A DNA stretch of 64,000 bases, from positions 12,239-76,238 of the forward strand of contig CAZBOZ010000002.1 in NCBI GenBank assembly GCA_964493665.1, given 5' to 3'. The translations under genes were made by a program, and so were the position numbers. The stretch is from DAOSVX01 sp964493665. GTDB lineage: Bacteria; Bacillota_I; Bacilli_A; RF39; UBA660. Each line of letters starts with the position of its first letter. The first letter of the stretch is position 1. Under the pieces are notes generated by a model. That model did not search any database. It saw only the letters and a program-made list of their open reading frames with translations, and had not been told where the DNA came from. Shown here in pieces: positions 26,086-34,449 of this stretch.

Positions 26086-27182
26086 TTAACAAAATTAAAA
26101 CATTAGAAGAAAGAAAAACCGAATTATTAAAAAGAGGCAAAGAAAAAGGTTTTATAACTTTTGAAGAATTAGCTCAAGCTATTAAAGGGTTAGATGTTGA
26201 TAGTGATTCATTGGATGAACTATATAATTTCTTTGTTCAAAATGATATTAATGTAGTAGCTACTGATGAAGATGAAAGTGCTGAAGGAGATTCTAAAAAG
26301 GTAGATGATCATCCGCTTATTTTAGAAGATGAAGTAATTGCTAAAGACATTACTATTAATGATCCTGTTAGAATGTACTTAAAAGAAATAGGACGTATAA
26401 GTCTTCTTTCTAATGAAGAAGAAATGGATTTATCTGTAAGAGTAGCAAATGGGGATGAAATAGCCAAAGGTTTATTAGCAGAATCAAATCTTCGTTTAGT
26501 TGTTTCTATAGCTAAAAGATATGTTGGCAGAGGGCTTTTATTTCTTGATTTAATTCAAGAAGGCAATATTGGTTTAATGAAAGCTGTTGAAAAGTTTGAC
26601 TATGATAAGGGTTATAAATTTTCAACTTATGCTACTTGGTGGATAAGACAAGCTATAACAAGAGCTTTAGCAGACCAAGCAAGAACAATTAGAGTTCCAG
26701 TTCATATGGTTGAAACTATTAATAAAATGGCTCGTATTCAACGTCAAATGACTCTAGAATTAAATAGAGAACCATCAGAAGAAGAAATAGCTAAAAGAAT
26801 GGGTATAACTGTTGAAAAAGTAAATGAAATTATTAAAATAAGTCAAGATCCAGTATCTTTAGAAACACCAATTGGCGAAGAAGAAGATTCTCATTTAGGA
26901 GACTTTGTTCCTGATGAAAGAAATATGAGTCCAGAAGATTATGCTACCAATGAAATATTAAAAGAAGAAATAAAAAGTGTTTTACTTACTCTTCAAGAAA
27001 GAGAACAAGAAGTACTTGAACTTCGTTTTGGACTTATAGATGGAACTTGTCATACTCTAGAAGAAGTTGGTAAGAAATTTAATGTAACTAGAGAAAGAAT
27101 ACGTCAGATAGAAGCTAAAGCTTTAAGAAAACTTAGACATCCTTCTCGTGCTAAGAAGTTAAAGGACTTCTTAATTGATTAA
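26082..27182 (+). CDS. rpoD: Primary sigma factor RpoD (SigA)
   Basis: Housekeeping sigma factor, 366 aa. Region 1.1-like N-terminus (KGFITFEELAQAIKG), region 2 core-binding and -10 recognition (LRLVVSIAKRYVGRGL, YKFSTYATWWIRQAITRA), region 3 (ETINKMARIQRQM) and region 4.2 (FNVTRERIRQIEAKALRKL) are intact. The presence of region 2.4/3.0 agrees with the extended -10 promoters seen repeatedly in the window. It overlaps dnaG by four bases and trmK by one. Confidence 0.98.
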   Translation: MINKIKTLEERKTELLKRGKEKGFITFEELAQAIKGLDVDSDSLDELYNFFVQNDINVVATDEDESAEGDSKKVDDHPLILEDEVIAKDITINDPVRMYLKEIGRISLLSNEEEMDLSVRVANGDEIAKGLLAESNLRLVVSIAKRYVGRGLLFLDLIQEGNIGLMKAVEKFDYDKGYKFSTYATWWIRQAITRALADQARTIRVPVHMVETINKMARIQRQMTLELNREPSEEEIAKRMGITVEKVNEIIKISQDPVSLETPIGEEEDSHLGDFVPDERNMSPEDYATNEILKEEIKSVLLTLQEREQEVLELRFGLIDGTCHTLEEVGKKFNVTRERIRQIEAKALRKLRHPSRAKKLKDFLID

Positions 27183-27853
27183 TGGTTAGTATTAGTTTAC
27201 GTTTAAAAGAAATAGTAAAATTTATTAATAGTACTGATAATTTAATTGACATCGGTTGTGATCATGCTTTACTAGGTATATATTTAATTCAAAATAAAAT
27301 AATAGAAGAATGCTATGTTAGTGATATTAATGAAAAAGCTTTAAATAATGCTGTTTTAAATATTAAAACATATAAATTAACTAAAGTGATTCATCCAGTA
27401 CTAGCTAATGGTTTAGATGCTATAGAAAATGATAAAATAGATACAATTATAATATCTGGTTTAGGTGCTTATACTATAATTGATATTTTAAAAAATAAAA
27501 CTAAATTAAAAAATATATCTAAGATCATTATTCAATCTAATAACAATCATTATTTATTAAGAAAATCATTAAATAAAATTGGCTTTTATATAAAAGATGA
27601 GAATGTTGTATTGGATAATCATAAATATTATATAACTATGATGTTAAAAAGAGGCTATAAAAAATATAATTATCAAGACTTATTATATGGGCCTATTTTA
27701 AAAAATAAAAAAGAAAATCTTAATTATTTTAAATATTTAAAAGATAGTTATTTAAAAGTTATTAAACTTTTACCAAGAAAACAACTAATTACTATGTTTA
27801 AATTAAAATATAAAATATATTTATTAAATAAAATAATAAAATCACTTCGTTGA
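27182..27853 (+). CDS. trmK: tRNA (adenine22-N1)-methyltransferase TrmK
   Basis: SAM-dependent m1A22 tRNA methyltransferase, 223 aa. The start RLKEIVKFI, the SAM motif LIDIGCDHALLGIYL and the YVSDINEKAL acidic loop are characteristic, as is the IISGLGAYTIIDIL segment. It starts on the last base of the rpoD stop, the conserved rpoD-trmK arrangement. Its 3' end overlaps convergent tmcAL by 12 bases within a shared terminator. Confidence 0.93.
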   Translation: MVSISLRLKEIVKFINSTDNLIDIGCDHALLGIYLIQNKIIEECYVSDINEKALNNAVLNIKTYKLTKVIHPVLANGLDAIENDKIDTIIISGLGAYTIIDILKNKTKLKNISKIIIQSNNNHYLLRKSLNKIGFYIKDENVVLDNHKYYITMMLKRGYKKYNYQDLLYGPILKNKKENLNYFKYLKDSYLKVIKLLPRKQLITMFKLKYKIYLLNKIIKSLR

Positions 27854-27863
27854 AGTGATTTTT
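27839..27863. terminator. Bidirectional terminator in overlapping trmK and tmcAL ends
   Basis: Perfect ten-base stem AAATCACTTC/GAAGTGATTT with a three-base loop, A-rich upstream and T-rich downstream. It serves both convergent genes and includes their stop codons. Confidence 0.9.
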
Positions 27864-28960
27864 ATTGGTTTATGATTGTTTTCAAATTCTAACACATTAC
27901 TTTTACTGATAAAATTATAAATACTAGCGCTCTTAATTTCATATTTGTATAAAACAGATTTATAATTTTTAGTTTTTTCTGTTATATCATTTTTATTTTT
28001 TAGTTTATTTAGATATTCTTGACCTTTTTTATTAAATCCTAATATTTGAATATAATCTAATTCTTTATAATGTTTAACATCTTCTTTTTTTAACCCAATT
28101 AGAATATGGACAAGCATTCTTTTAAGTCTATTGTGAGTATATCTTTTACTTTTAATCTTTGTCATTAATTCATCAATATTATTAACATTATTTATTTCTT
28201 TTAACAACTTATAATGGATCCCTTCATCAACTGTTAAATATTGATCCAAGCTATCATCAGTTAATATTTTATATTTTAAATAAGGAAATAAATCATTTAA
28301 ACTAATGTTTTCAATACACTTAGCCACTCCTTTAGGCATAAATTTATCAACATTTTCTTTGTTATTTATTTTGTTCCTAATGTTAGAAGCACTAATGATT
28401 TTGTTATTACTATCAATATCATGATAACTATTGGTTCTTTTTATAGTAACTGGAATTATTTTTTTATTTATTTTATTAATAGCTTTTATATAAGCAACTC
28501 CTAATAAGTCATTTGGAGTACTTAGTTCATCTTTAAAAGAATCTCCTAAAGCTTTGGGATAACTCAGTCCTTTTTTTAAATTTAATTTAATTTTTGAACT
28601 AAGACTCTTTTCTTTTTTAGCTATTTTTTTAAGTTTTTTTAAATCATTTGATTCACTGCCAAAAACCAACTTATTAATTTTGAACTCATTTAATATTTTA
28701 ATAGCCCCATAAGCAAAATTATCAGCACTTTGATTACCATAAAAGAACGGTAAAGTAACTACTAAATCAACACCGTTTTCTAAAGCAATCTTAGCTTTGG
28801 CTTCTTTAGATATAATACTTACTTCACCACGTTCTAAAAAGTAACCATTTAATACTAAAATGATTATAGCTTCTGGATCAATTTTTTTAGCTTCCTCAAT
28901 ATGATATTTATGACCATTATGAAAAGGATTGTATTCGCATATTATACCAATTGATTTCAT
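27842..28960 (-). CDS. tmcAL: tRNA(Met) cytidine acetate ligase TmcAL
   Basis: Acetylates the wobble cytidine of elongator tRNA-Met using acetate and ATP. The N-terminus GIICEYNPFHNGHKYHIEEA has the nucleotidyltransferase HxGH-type motif (HNGH), and FYGNQSADNFAYGA and SNIRNKINNKENVDKFMP are family blocks. At 372 aa it has the usual length. In Bacillus this gene (ylbM) neighbours yceD and rpmF, as it does here although on the opposite strand. Confidence 0.93.
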   Translation of the reverse strand: MKSIGIICEYNPFHNGHKYHIEEAKKIDPEAIIILVLNGYFLERGEVSIISKEAKAKIALENGVDLVVTLPFFYGNQSADNFAYGAIKILNEFKINKLVFGSESNDLKKLKKIAKKEKSLSSKIKLNLKKGLSYPKALGDSFKDELSTPNDLLGVAYIKAINKINKKIIPVTIKRTNSYHDIDSNNKIISASNIRNKINNKENVDKFMPKGVAKCIENISLNDLFPYLKYKILTDDSLDQYLTVDEGIHYKLLKEINNVNNIDELMTKIKSKRYTHNRLKRMLVHILIGLKKEDVKHYKELDYIQILGFNKKGQEYLNKLKNKNDITEKTKNYKSVLYKYEIKSASIYNFISKSNVLEFENNHKPIKITSTK

Positions 28961-29043
28961 TTAAACCACCAACCTAATTTTATCATAAATTGATTGCAAA
29001 TGGCCATTTTATTTGTTAGTATATGTAGCAATCGGAGGACATT

Positions 29044-29565
29044 ATGATAAATATAAATGAAATAGATAATGAACAAACAAAAACGATAATTATTGATGAC
29101 AAAGGTAATGGCCTTAGAGTTCAGTTTGACTTTTTTGAACAATTGGTGGGAATATATTTTAATATGAATATTCATGATTATTTTTGTGGTGAAGGATTTC
29201 AAGAAGGAGATAGTTTAATAATCGAAATTCATCGTTATGAGGAACCATTATTATATGATATTCTAAAACCATTTTTTAAGGAACGAGATTTTTACAGTTT
29301 TAAAAGTGTTCATTCTTTCCCAGCCCTAAAAGAAGATGAAAATCCTAATACATTTATAATAGCCAAAACCGATTTAGGAATTTCTATTTGTTTGGATAAA
29401 AATCCTCGAGAGTTTTCGGATAATGTTCATTTGGATGAAAAAACGGAAAATGTTGATAAATTACGTGAATTATATTACTATCTTAGTATGTGTGCCCAAA
29501 GTAATAAGTGTAGAAAAATTTTAGAATATAAAAGGAAAAAGGCTGGTGTAATTAGTGAAAATTGA
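29044..29565 (+). CDS. Hypothetical protein coupled to yceD
   Basis: A 173-aa protein that I do not recognise. It has an excellent ribosome site (CGGAGGAC) before ATG 29044, and its 3' end overlaps the yceD start, so it is translated with the yceD-rpmF pair. The sequence is mixed alpha/beta and acidic, with segments IIIDDKGNGLRVQFDFF and DSLIIEIHRYEEPL and a helical C-terminus with three Cys (YFC earlier, MCAQSNKC late). No membrane span or catalytic motif is evident. Confidence 0.65.
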   Translation: MININEIDNEQTKTIIIDDKGNGLRVQFDFFEQLVGIYFNMNIHDYFCGEGFQEGDSLIIEIHRYEEPLLYDILKPFFKERDFYSFKSVHSFPALKEDENPNTFIIAKTDLGISICLDKNPREFSDNVHLDEKTENVDKLRELYYYLSMCAQSNKCRKILEYKRKKAGVISEN

Positions 29566-29962
29566 TTTGTCCAAATTATTATATAACCAAGCAAAAGAAC
29601 TGGAAATAAATGATACTTATAATATATCTAAAAAATATTATCAAAATAGTGATATCGTTTTTTTAAAACCAGTAATTGTATTTGGCAAAATTAAAAATAA
29701 TTATCCAAATGATTTGTTATTAGAATTGTCAGTAAAAGGAACAATGATCTTAAAAGATAGTAGAACTTTAGAAGATATTCCTTATGAATATAGCATCGAA
29801 ATTAAAGAATCAATTGACGAAAATGAACAAATAAAGCAAAATATACTTGATATTGAGCCAATTTTATGGGAAAATATCATGTTGGAAGTACCAATTAGAA
29901 TTGTTAGTAACGAAGAACCTCTTAATTTAAGTGGTGAAGGTTGGGAAATAAAAGAAAATTAA
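29555..29962 (+). CDS. yceD: YceD/DUF177 family protein
   Basis: DUF177 protein typically encoded directly before rpmF and implicated in 23S rRNA metabolism. Evidence is the length (135 aa), the domain pattern (central LLLELSVKGTMILKDSRTLEDIPYEYS, where family members have a C-rich or G-T-x2-L-x-CSRCLE region) and the acidic tail with DIEPILWENIMLEVP, the family's conserved DLxPxVxExIxLxLP block. The central Cys residues usual in the family are absent. It starts at GTG 29555, overlapping the previous gene by 11 bases. Confidence 0.82.
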   Translation: MKIDLSKLLYNQAKELEINDTYNISKKYYQNSDIVFLKPVIVFGKIKNNYPNDLLLELSVKGTMILKDSRTLEDIPYEYSIEIKESIDENEQIKQNILDIEPILWENIMLEVPIRIVSNEEPLNLSGEGWEIKEN

Positions 29963-29985
29963 ATTAAGGCGGAAGGAGTGATATT

Positions 29986-30297
29986 ATGGCAGTTCCATTT
30001 AGAAGAACTAGTAAAACAAAGAAAAGAATGCGTCATACTCATTTGAAGAAAGAAGTAGGAGCATTAACAATTTGTCCAAATTGCAAAGCATCTATTAGAC
30101 CTCATAGAATGTGTCCAAAATGTGGATACTATAAAGGTAAAGAAGTAGTTGTTGCTAAAGAAGAAGTAATGGAAGAAAAGAAAGCAAAAAAAGTTAGTGA
30201 ACCTAAACAAGTAGTTAAAAAGGAAACTAAAAAAGTTGCTTCAGCTCCTAAAAAGGTAGCTAAAAAAGCTACATTAAATAGAACAACTTCAAAATAA
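29986..30297 (+). CDS. rpmF: 50S ribosomal protein L32 with long basic tail
   Basis: L32 begins MAVPFRRTSKTKKRMRHTH and carries the zinc-type CPNC...CPKCGYYKG motif, complete with four Cys. Core L32 is about 57-60 residues; this one has 103. The extra 45 residues are dominated by Lys, Ala, Val and Glu (for example KKVSEPKQVVKKETKKVAS) and end in TTSK, resembling disordered basic ribosomal tails. It follows yceD by 23 bases with ribosome site CGGAAGGAGTGA, and ends at a terminator that overlaps the mraZ promoter. Confidence 0.95.
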   Translation: MAVPFRRTSKTKKRMRHTHLKKEVGALTICPNCKASIRPHRMCPKCGYYKGKEVVVAKEEVMEEKKAKKVSEPKQVVKKETKKVASAPKKVAKKATLNRTTSK

Positions 30298-30320
30298 TCT
30301 GACAATTAATGTAAATATTA

Positions 30321-30353
30321 AAAAAAATGTAAAAAATACTTTACATTTTTTTT
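30321..30353 (+). terminator. rpmF terminator
   Basis: Stem AAAAATGTAAA/TTTACATTTTT around a six-base loop with a long T tract. The 3' arm contains the mraZ -35 box. Confidence 0.88.
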
Positions 30354-30368
30354 GTGGTGTTGTATTAT
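30340..30368 (+). promoter_or_regulatory. mraZ promoter (start of the dcw cluster)
   Basis: -35 TTTACA (30340-30345), 17-base spacer, -10 TATTAT (30363-30368). The -35 lies in the rpmF terminator stem and the -10 abuts the MraZ boxes. Confidence 0.75.
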
Positions 30369-30403
30369 AGTGGTAGCAAGTGCCACATAGTGGTAGAAAG
30401 TGG
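30369..30403 (+). promoter_or_regulatory. MraZ operator: four direct repeats at 10-base spacing
   Basis: AGTGG at 30369, AGTGC at 30379, AGTGG at 30389 and AGTGG at 30399, each exactly ten bases apart, in one-turn register. MraZ is known to bind short G-rich direct repeats spaced by ten bases upstream of its own gene. The boxes run from the -10 to the ribosome site, so binding would block initiation or early elongation. Confidence 0.8.
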
Positions 30404-30412
30404 GGGATTTCA

Positions 30413-30859
30413 ATGTTTATGGGCGAGTATCATCATACGATTGATGACAAAGGCAGATTAATTATTCCATCTAAGTTTCGTTATGAATTGGGCGAAAAGT
30501 TCATTGTAACTAGAGGCTTAGAAAAATGTCTATTTATTTATTCATTAACAGAATGGAATAGTATTGTAAGCAGGCTAAAAACTCTACCATTTACTAAGAA
30601 AGACGCCAGAGATTTTATTAGATTCTTTCTATCAGGTGCTGCTGAATGTGAATTTGACAAACAAGGTCGAATTAACATTACCTCCCCATTGGTTAGTTAC
30701 GCCGATTTGAACAAGGAAATTGTGATAATCGGCGCAAACGACCGACTAGAAGTTTGGTCAAAAGAAGGATGGGATAAATTCTTCACTAATAATGAAGATA
30801 GATTAGCTGACATAGCAGAGCATTTATTTGAAGAAGAGAAAGTAAATGAAGCATTATAG
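30413..30859 (+). CDS. mraZ: Transcriptional regulator MraZ
   Basis: DNA-binding protein that represses the dcw cluster. It has two SpoVT/AbrB-like halves: residues 1-50 with MGEYHHTIDDKGRLIIPSKF and residues 75-125 with CEFDKQGRINITSPL. At 148 aa it has the normal length. The start is ATG 30413 after GTGGGGGAT, which coincides with the last MraZ box; an in-frame ATG at 30380 lies within the operator. It overlaps rsmH by 14 bases. Confidence 0.95.
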   Translation: MFMGEYHHTIDDKGRLIIPSKFRYELGEKFIVTRGLEKCLFIYSLTEWNSIVSRLKTLPFTKKDARDFIRFFLSGAAECEFDKQGRINITSPLVSYADLNKEIVIIGANDRLEVWSKEGWDKFFTNNEDRLADIAEHLFEEEKVNEAL

Positions 30860-31760
30860 CGTATTAAAGACTGAAACTATTAATTCATTAAACATTAATA
30901 GTAATGGCATTTATGTAGATGCAACTCTAGGCTATGCAGGTCACAGCAAAGAAATATTAAGGAAATTAAAAAGGGGTTTCCTATTCGCCTTCGATCAAGA
31001 TCAAGAAGCTTTAGATTTTAGTTTTAAAGAGCTGTCTGATATTGGTCAAAATTTCAAATTAATTCATAGTAACTTCGTTAATTTAAAAAACAAATTACAA
31101 GAAGAAGGAATTAATGAAGTAGATGGCATCATCTTTGATTTGGGACTAAGTAGTCCCCAAATAGATGAAACTTCAAGAGGTTTTTCATTTATGAAAGATG
31201 CCACTTTAGATATGCGTATGGATCAAAGTCAAAAACTTGATGCTAAGTATATTATAAATAATTATGAACTAATAAAACTTATTGATATTTTTTTTACTTA
31301 TGGTGAAGAAAGATTTTCTAAACCAATAGCTAAAAAAATCTGTGAAAAAAGACCTATTAATACAACTAATGAGTTAGTTAATGTAATTAAAGAGTCTGTT
31401 CCAACTAAGTACTTCATAGAACATCATCCTGAAAGAAAAATATTTCAAGCCATTAGGATTGAAGTTAATAAAGAACTAGAGTCTTTAGAAAAAGTGTTAC
31501 CAGATGCCATTAGCATTCTTAAAAAAGGTGGAAGAATATGCGTTATAACATTTCATTCCTTGGAAGATAGAATAGTAAAACAAATATTTAATAAATATAG
31601 TAATATAGATCCTTTAGTAAAGGGATTAAAGGAAATACCTGAAGAATATAAACCATTAATAAAATTAATTAATAAAAAACCTATTTTGCCTAGTAATAAA
31701 GAACTAGAAGAAAATAGTCGAAGTAAAAGCGCTAAGTTAAGAGTTATAGAAAGGCTATAA
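30846..31760 (+). CDS. rsmH: 16S rRNA (cytosine1402-N4)-methyltransferase RsmH
   Basis: SAM-dependent methyltransferase acting in the ribosomal P site. Signatures: HYSVLKTETINSL, GIYVDATLGYAGHSKEIL (SAM loop), GIIFDLGLSSPQID and FHSLEDRIVKQIF. At 304 aa it has the usual length. It overlaps mraZ, the conserved mraZ-rsmH order, and is followed by ftsL after four bases. Confidence 0.97.
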   Translation: MKHYSVLKTETINSLNINSNGIYVDATLGYAGHSKEILRKLKRGFLFAFDQDQEALDFSFKELSDIGQNFKLIHSNFVNLKNKLQEEGINEVDGIIFDLGLSSPQIDETSRGFSFMKDATLDMRMDQSQKLDAKYIINNYELIKLIDIFFTYGEERFSKPIAKKICEKRPINTTNELVNVIKESVPTKYFIEHHPERKIFQAIRIEVNKELESLEKVLPDAISILKKGGRICVITFHSLEDRIVKQIFNKYSNIDPLVKGLKEIPEEYKPLIKLINKKPILPSNKELEENSRSKSAKLRVIERL

Positions 31761-31764
31761 TAAC

Positions 31765-32061
31765 ATGAAACAAAGAGGAGCAAAAATTAAATTATTTAAA
31801 GGCGAAAGATTATTGTTTTTGATGTTATTCATAATGATAATTTCTACTCCAGTGTTAATAGTTTTTTCTAAAGCGACTTTAACCAAAACTAATATTGAAG
31901 TAGAAAAACTAAAAAGTAAAATAGCTAAACAAACAGGGTTAAATGAAAGTTTATATATGAAAATAAATGAATTGGCATCTTTGGATAATATTCAAGATGT
32001 TGCAAAAGCAGAAGGGTTATCTTATAATAATAGTAATATCAAAACAATAAGCAATAATTAA
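31765..32061 (+). CDS. ftsL: Cell division protein FtsL-like
   Basis: Bitopic division protein of the FtsQ-FtsL-FtsB complex. Assignment rests on position (between rsmH and ftsI), size (98 aa) and topology: basic N-terminus, one membrane helix (about 15-35), then a heptad-like coiled coil (TNIEVEKLKSKIAKQTGL) and a short C-terminus with DNIQDVAKAEGL, similar to the septal FtsL pattern. FtsL sequences are poorly conserved, so identity is by context. Confidence 0.8.
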   Translation: MKQRGAKIKLFKGERLLFLMLFIMIISTPVLIVFSKATLTKTNIEVEKLKSKIAKQTGLNESLYMKINELASLDNIQDVAKAEGLSYNNSNIKTISNN

Positions 32062-32074
32062 TGAGGTAATTTAT

Positions 32075-34249
32075 ATGAAAAGGAAAAACAATACAGTAAA
32101 AGTTAATAAATTCTTTCTTCTTGGTATTGTTTTTTTATTTGGAGTAATAATGATAAAAACTGCTTATATTGCTATTACTCATAACATTGATAATATAAAT
32201 TTAAAAGTATTTGCTCAAAACAGAGATACTGTAAAAACCACTTTGTATGCTAAAAGAGGAACTATTTATGATGTGAATAATGAGGTTTTAGCTCAGAATG
32301 TTAATTCTTATACGGTGATAGCATTTTTAGCATCAAGTAGAACAACTGATTCTAATAATCCTCAACATGTAGTAGATAAAGAATATACAGCTGAAAAACT
32401 ATATGAAGTTTTTTCTAAAGATTTAAAAAACAATAGCATGTCTAAAGATGATATTTTAGCTCTTTTAAACAAAGAAAATGTTTATCAAGTAGAGCTTGGT
32501 CCAAGTGGTAGAGGCATAACTGAACTTGTTAAAGAAGATATTGAAGATTTATCTTTACCAGGAATAGCTTTTATATCTAGCAGTAAAAGATATTACCAAA
32601 TGGGTAATTTTGCTTCTTATATACTTGGTTATGCTAAAAAGAATGATGAAGGTAAAATAATAGGTGAGATGGGTATTGAAGCTTACTTTAATGATTATTT
32701 AACTGGTGTTGATGGTTATACTGAATACCAAAAAGATGCTTATGGTTACCAAATACCAAATACTCCATCAATTACTAATGAGCCTGAAGATGGGGCAGAT
32801 ATTTATTTAACTTTAGATAATACTATTCAATTAAAATTAGAGAATGCTATTAAAGAAATAGAAGAACAATATAGTATGACTTGGATGACAATCACTATTG
32901 CTGATGCGAAAACTGGAGCAATAGTTGGTTCAGCTTCATCACCTAATTTTGATCCTAATACTTTAGGCATTTCTACTTATTTAACACCTTTAACGCAATA
33001 TGCTTATGAACCAGGAAGTACCATGAAAATATTTTCTTTTATGGCTGCTATGGAAAATGGCGTATATGATGGCAATGAAACATATCAATCAGGGACTTTA
33101 AAAATAGGGGATATCACTATTAAAGACTTTAATAATGTTGGATGGGGAACAATTACCTATGATCAAGGATTTTCTTATTCATCCAATGTGGCAGCCGCTA
33201 AATTAGCTCAAAAATTAGGTAGAAAAAAATTAAAATCTTATTATAACCTTTTAGGCTTTGGCTCTAAAACTGGCATAGAATTACCTAATGAATCAGCAGG
33301 TACAGTGAATTTTAGATATGATATTGAAATATCAAATGCCGCATTTGGCCAAGGTATTACGACAACTCCAGTTCAAAATATTCAAGCTTTAACATCAATT
33401 GCTAATGATGGTATAATGCTAAAACCATATATAGTTGAAAAAATAGTTGATCCTAGTACTGGCGAAGTTTTATATAAAGGTAAAAGAACTGAAGTAACTA
33501 GAGTAGCTAGTAGTGAAACTATTGCAAAAATAAAAGATATGATGAAAGATGTTGTTTATAGTGGGTTAACTACTGCTAAATACTACCAAACTGATAGTGT
33601 TACATTAATGGGTAAAACTGGAACAGCTCAAATACCATCAAAAACTGGTGGCTATCTAACCGGAGAATATAATTATATTCGTAGCTTTGCAGGTTTGTTT
33701 CCTTATGAAGATCCCCAATATATAGTTTATATTTCGGTAAAACAATTAGTTGGATCACTTAAAACAGTTGCCAATATGGTTTCAGGAATAGTAGATGATA
33801 TTGCTACTTATAAAAACTTATCTAATAATGAAGATGATACTTCAAAAGTTATAGCTTTATCTTCTTATATTAGTAAGGCAATTGATATTTCTAAAACTGA
33901 ATTAGAAGCTTTGGGATTAGATCCAATTGTTATTGGTGATGGTGAGATAATAGTTGATCAATTCCCTAAAAAAGGGACTAATATGGCAAGTGATGAAAAA
34001 GTTTATTTAAAAACTAATGAATTAGAATATAAAATGCCAAATGTTATTGGTTGGTCAACTGCCGAAATTAAAAATTATTGTAATTTTCTATCTTTAAAAT
34101 GTGAGTATGATGGCTATGGCTATGTTTCGGAGTCATCTTTACTTTCAGGTAGCAATATAAATATAAAATCAACTTTGAGTTTTAAACTAATTAATAAATA
34201 TGAACTATATTTAACTGAAAAAAATGTTGTAGAAGATAACGAAGATTGA
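32075..34249 (+). CDS. ftsI: Septal penicillin-binding protein 2B/FtsI with PASTA domain
   Basis: Class B transpeptidase cross-linking septal peptidoglycan. There is an N-terminal membrane helix (about 10-32), a pedestal domain starting at KRGTIYDVNNEVLA, and the transpeptidase domain with the SxxK motif in EPGSTMKIFSF, SxN in YSSNVAA and KTG in LMGKTGTAQ. The C-terminus (about 590-715) contains PASTA-like repeats, including KMPNVIGWSTAEIKNYC. At 724 aa it has the usual length. The stop codon overlaps the -35 box of the following tRNA promoter. Confidence 0.95.
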   Translation: MKRKNNTVKVNKFFLLGIVFLFGVIMIKTAYIAITHNIDNINLKVFAQNRDTVKTTLYAKRGTIYDVNNEVLAQNVNSYTVIAFLASSRTTDSNNPQHVVDKEYTAEKLYEVFSKDLKNNSMSKDDILALLNKENVYQVELGPSGRGITELVKEDIEDLSLPGIAFISSSKRYYQMGNFASYILGYAKKNDEGKIIGEMGIEAYFNDYLTGVDGYTEYQKDAYGYQIPNTPSITNEPEDGADIYLTLDNTIQLKLENAIKEIEEQYSMTWMTITIADAKTGAIVGSASSPNFDPNTLGISTYLTPLTQYAYEPGSTMKIFSFMAAMENGVYDGNETYQSGTLKIGDITIKDFNNVGWGTITYDQGFSYSSNVAAAKLAQKLGRKKLKSYYNLLGFGSKTGIELPNESAGTVNFRYDIEISNAAFGQGITTTPVQNIQALTSIANDGIMLKPYIVEKIVDPSTGEVLYKGKRTEVTRVASSETIAKIKDMMKDVVYSGLTTAKYYQTDSVTLMGKTGTAQIPSKTGGYLTGEYNYIRSFAGLFPYEDPQYIVYISVKQLVGSLKTVANMVSGIVDDIATYKNLSNNEDDTSKVIALSSYISKAIDISKTELEALGLDPIVIGDGEIIVDQFPKKGTNMASDEKVYLKTNELEYKMPNVIGWSTAEIKNYCNFLSLKCEYDGYGYVSESSLLSGSNINIKSTLSFKLINKYELYLTEKNVVEDNED

Positions 34250-34274
34250 GAAAATTATATCAAAATGATATAAT
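34246..34274 (+). promoter_or_regulatory. tRNA-Leu promoter overlapping the ftsI terminator
   Basis: -35 TTGAGA (34246-34251), 17-base spacer, extended -10 TGA-TATAAT (34266-34274). Start of transcription would be about 34281, two bases before the tRNA. Confidence 0.8.
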
Positions 34275-34280
34275 TTTTTT
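34252..34280 (+). terminator. ftsI terminator whose 3' arm is the tRNA -10 element
   Basis: Perfect eleven-base stem AAATTATATCA/TGATATAATTT with a three-base loop and a T tract. The 3' arm is the extended -10 box of the tRNA promoter. Confidence 0.85.
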
Positions 34281-34282
34281 AA

Positions 34283-34367
<85 letters not shown>

Positions 34368-34370
34368 ATT

Positions 34371-34393
34371 AAAAAAATATGAAAATATTTTTA
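34371..34393 (+). terminator. tRNA-Leu terminator
   Basis: Stem AAAAATAT/ATATTTTT with a short loop and T tract, four bases after the CCA end. Confidence 0.75.
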
Positions 34394-34449
34394 TAAAACA
34401 TGTTAATATATTACTAGGAAGATATAATTAATTTGAAAGAAGGTATAGT

